Positions 61,718 to 64,000 of a stretch of DNA of 64,000 nt are shown piece by piece. The stretch's first letter is position 1; every line of letters starts with the position of its first letter. The position numbers and the translations under genes were made by a program. The notes under the pieces are model-generated. The model did not search any database and was not told the DNA's origin. It saw only the letters and a list, made by a program, of their open reading frames with translations. Origin of the DNA: Pseudomonadota bacterium (GTDB lineage: Bacteria; Pseudomonadota; Alphaproteobacteria; Sphingomonadales; Sphingomonadaceae); the NCBI GenBank assembly GCA_020160755.1, contig JAIUPN010000001.1, forward strand, positions 310,001-374,000. The letters run 5' to 3'.

Positions 61718-62854
61718 CGATACGCAACATAAGGCGAAGCGGCGGATTGTAGGAGTGTCTCCTTCCGCGGTAGAAGGAATGACCGATACCGAAATCTCCG
61801 CCGCCGTCGCCCGCGAATGACCATGCGCTTCGCGAACACCAGCCGGGCGAAGCCGCAGCCGCATTTCGTCGGCGCCCGCACTCGATGTGCAGGGAAGAGC
61901 CTCCTTCGCCATCGGCACGCTCGGCCACATAGGCGCCAAGGTCGCGCTGATTGAGCGGATTGATCGACTTGTAGGCATGCATGGCGCCGAACTTCAGCAG
62001 GAGCCGTGCGCCGGGATTTGCTGCGAGCTGGGCGGCGAGCGTGCGCTTCATCAGCCGTGCGCGGCGTCCGTTGGGATCGCCCTTGCGCGCCTTCGACGTC
62101 TGATAGATGGCGCGGGTTTCCGTCAGCAGGCCGAACAGATAGCGGGCGCGCTTCCCGCCATCCTGCGTGATCGCGGCGGCCGCCCGATCGAGATCGTCCT
62201 GGCTGGCCGAGAGCAGGAACAGGTCGAAGGGAGAGCCCGATGCGAGCGCGGCGGCGGTCGCCTTCCGATCCTTCGCCGCCAGATCGGCCAGCGCGGCCCG
62301 GGCGCGGGGACCTGGCCTCGATGCCAGCATTTCCTGCAACAGGGGCCCGCTGGATCCGAGGAACTCCTGGTCCAGTCCCCAGAGCTGGAACTTCGGTCCG
62401 GCGGCGGCGGCGCAATCGCCCGCCATCCGGACTTCATCCCGTCCGTTAAAGAAGGCGATGCCGCTCGGATGCGCACGCAGGAACTTGTCGATCCGGGCCT
62501 CGCGGTCTTCCGATCGCATCGCGGCATCGACGACGCGAGCCGCTTCCAGGCCGGTCTCGACGACCATGGCGGTCAGGCCGGAGGGCGCCATCAGGCGGCA
62601 GATCTGGGTCGTGAACGCCGGGATCTCGCGGGTCATGTGGCTCTCGCCGATCAGGACATAGCGGCTGGCGGTGACCGCGTCGGACAGGATACGCGCGCCT
62701 GCCCCGAAAAGCCGTCCGGATTGACGTCGGGAGGCGCGATCGCCTGGGCGAGGCGGGAAGGAAAGGGCGTCGTCTCCTGGGTGGCTGCCCCGGTCGCAAA
62801 GGCGCCGAGGCCGGTCAGAATAGCGGCCGACAGGCCGCGATGAATTTTCCGCAC
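61689..62854 (-). pseudogene. TraB/GumN-family gene with frame breaks
   Basis: A GTG at 62854 behind GGAGGGG opens a signal peptide (KIHRGLSAAILTGLGAFATG) that runs in one frame to about 62700. The conserved body then continues one frame over (LSDAVTASRYVLIGESHMTR, MVVETGLEAARVVDAAM, HAYKSINPLNQRDLGAY), as if a base were lost near the TTTT/GGGG run at 62700-62708. TraB/GumN proteins read in a single frame here. After SSLHIE (about 61890) the frame again turns into low-complexity Arg/Ala sequence and overlaps the GH130 end by 29 bp, so the C-terminus may be broken too. Either decay or sequence errors explain it. Confidence 0.65.
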
Positions 62855-63056
62855 ACGCCCCTCCGAATACGATCGGATGGAGCGTCGTCTAGCGAGGCCG
62901 GAGGGGATAGCCAATGAACATATATCCATGTCCAGGCAGTATTTGTCGATAAACAGGGCGCCGGCGGTCGTTCGTGCGATCTCGCTTGCTGACGGCGGCT
63001 ATCTGGGATTGCGTTCCCAAAAGCTGCCAGTCAGTTTGCGGCCAGTACGATTAGAT

Positions 63057-63386
63057 TTATCCTGCGCCATTTAGCAGCATCGCGCCCAATCCGACGATCA
63101 CTGCTCCAAGGCCGGCCGACACGCCCACCCGCGGCCATCGCGAGATCATCAGGACGAGCGGGACTGCCGAGAGGCACACCATGCCTATAAAGGCGACCCA
63201 GCCCTTCTCGGCACCGAAATGGTCGACGGCGCGCGACGCCGCGAGCGAAAACAGGATCGCCGCAAAAATACGCAATGCGCCGATCTTGGGAAGGTTTGGC
63301 ATTGCGATATTGCGGCGGATGCGCTGCGTTGTCAGTGCGATACTTGCGAACCCCGCATAACTCAGGAGGAAGGGCTCAAGCTGCAT
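63057..63386 (-). CDS. DUF3325-like membrane protein
   Basis: A 109-residue protein with three hydrophobic segments (residues 1-22, 38-52 and 66-106) and the ALTTQRIRRNI loop after the first helix, as in DUF3325 proteins that sit next to PepSY iron-uptake membrane proteins. Its ATG overlaps the end of the upstream PepSY gene by 11 bp. Its function is unknown; a link to siderophore or haem reduction is suggested only by the company such genes keep. Confidence 0.75.
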   Translation of the reverse strand: MQLEPFLLSYAGFASIALTTQRIRRNIAMPNLPKIGALRIFAAILFSLAASRAVDHFGAEKGWVAFIGMVCLSAVPLVLMISRWPRVGVSAGLGAVIVGLGAMLLNGAG

Positions 63387-64000
63387 CTGCCGCTTCCTTG
63401 AGGGGCTGCACGGCGTCGGAAGCCTGCTTGCGCTGGCGGACGGGAGCGGGGGCGCTTTGAGCTGCCCGCCATGCGGCGAAGCCGAGGAGCGCGCCAGTTG
63501 CGATCATTGCAAGATCGAAAGAGATAAAGAGCCAGTCGCCCTTCTGGAGCGACGTCGGCAATCCGCGAGTCGTGGTCAGGACGCTCACGATCGGAAGGGC
63601 CAGGAAGGCGATCGCCGCCAGCGCGAGCGTTTCGGCCCATGCGCGGTGGATCGGGCGCAGGCAAGCGACTGCGGCAAGCCCGAACCATGTCCAGAACATG
63701 ATGCTCACCTCGATGTCGGCTCTTCCCGGCATCGACGCCGGAAGCAGGCGATTGGCAAGAAGGAAAGCCGCCATACCGGCCGGAAGACAGGCGATCGCGC
63801 CAAGGTTCAATCGTTCGGCCAGCCGAAGCCCGAAGAAGGGCGCGGCGTTCGGCCGCTTTCGCTTCACCGTCCACAGGACCAGCCCCGTGCCGACCATCGC
63901 GGTGCCGGTGAGTCCGAGGAAAAAGTAGGTCCAGCGCAGCAGAGGCCCGGCGAAATTGCCCATGTGGAGGCCGAGCATGACGCCGGCGGTTTCGGCGCCG
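63376..64000 (-). CDS. PepSY-associated transmembrane protein (5' end outside the window)
   Basis: The frame is open at 64000, so only the C-terminal 207 residues are visible. They begin just before LGLHMGNFAGPLLRWTYF, the HxGxFGG-type histidine motif of PepSY-TM proteins. FFLGLTGTAMVGTGLVLWTVKRKRP follows, then three to four further membrane helices. A basic tail (VRQRKQASDAVQ) is cytoplasmic. Members of this family accompany TonB receptors and are thought to reduce ferric chelates in the inner membrane. With the DUF3325 gene it forms a two-gene run. Confidence 0.85.
   Translation of the reverse strand, partial: GAETAGVMLGLHMGNFAGPLLRWTYFFLGLTGTAMVGTGLVLWTVKRKRPNAAPFFGLRLAERLNLGAIACLPAGMAAFLLANRLLPASMPGRADIEVSIMFWTWFGLAAVACLRPIHRAWAETLALAAIAFLALPIVSVLTTTRGLPTSLQKGDWLFISFDLAMIATGALLGFAAWRAAQSAPAPVRQRKQASDAVQPLKEAADAA

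Noticed and set aside
1..64000. CRISPR arrays, insertion sequences, rRNA, phage genes
   Set aside because: No regular spacer-repeat arrays, transposase or recombinase motifs, or rRNA sequence were seen; the only repeats are four short palindromic elements.

Overview
The window is 64 kb of GC-rich, gene-dense chromosomal DNA, almost certainly from a sphingomonad alphaproteobacterium (Sphingopyxis/Sphingomonas type). The evidence is a Shemin-type 5-aminolevulinate synthase, a lepB-rnc-era cluster, a PccR-type propionyl-CoA regulator, a TonB-dependent receptor and many start/stop overlaps of the ATGA type. There is no rRNA, CRISPR array, transposase or intact integrase. One tRNA gene with a CAT anticodon lies at 44682-44757.

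Layout. 1-8.3 kb: an exported hydrolase (cut by the window edge), a saccharopine-dehydrogenase-fold enzyme of the carboxy(nor)spermidine synthase type divergent from a threonine/serine dehydratase, a lipoprotein, a GNAT acetyltransferase, a cytochrome b561-YceI fusion, a nitroreductase group and hemA. 8.5-25 kb: housekeeping genes (murI, plsY-dprA, topA, era-rnc-lepB, pgi, gor) mixed with an exported vWA protein, a secreted lipase-like protein and an NAD-dependent epimerase/reductase. 23.9-36.8 kb: a propionyl-CoA assimilation locus. The regulator pccR faces pccB across a cluster of TTTGCAAA-type boxes. After pccB and a hairpin come an exported protein, mce, mcm, metY, an exported protein, bioB, three small envelope proteins, pccA and a CsaA-like protein. 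The enzymes convert propionyl-CoA to succinyl-CoA, and BioB supplies the biotin needed by PccA. 37-44.6 kb: a polarity-factor-like coiled-coil membrane protein, an HPt-like protein without its histidine, a TPR protein, an Lrp regulator, a sensor-kinase-like protein with a degenerate ATPase half and a polysaccharide deacetylase.

44.7-64 kb is more accessory. After the tRNA and an AT-rich gene-free stretch come a MerR regulator divergent from an Old Yellow Enzyme-family oxidoreductase across a classic 19-bp-spacer promoter, an acetoacetate-decarboxylase-like protein and a haloperoxidase-like hydrolase. Next is a compact minus-strand operon: TonB-dependent receptor, cytochrome c lipoprotein, Tat-exported FAD oxidase, Tat-exported PLP enzyme and MFS transporter. 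It is divergent from a TetR regulator across a 33-bp nested palindrome and is the best candidate for an undescribed system, namely envelope uptake and periplasmic oxidation of a small hydroxylated compound. A second set (HAD-IIB phosphatase/mutase, two-domain glycosyltransferase, GH130 enzyme) looks like a mannoside pathway. The window ends with a frameshifted TraB/GumN gene and a DUF3325/PepSY membrane pair.

Four palindromic intergenic repeats of two related families lie between genes. All functional calls come from reading motifs and gene order; no database search was possible.
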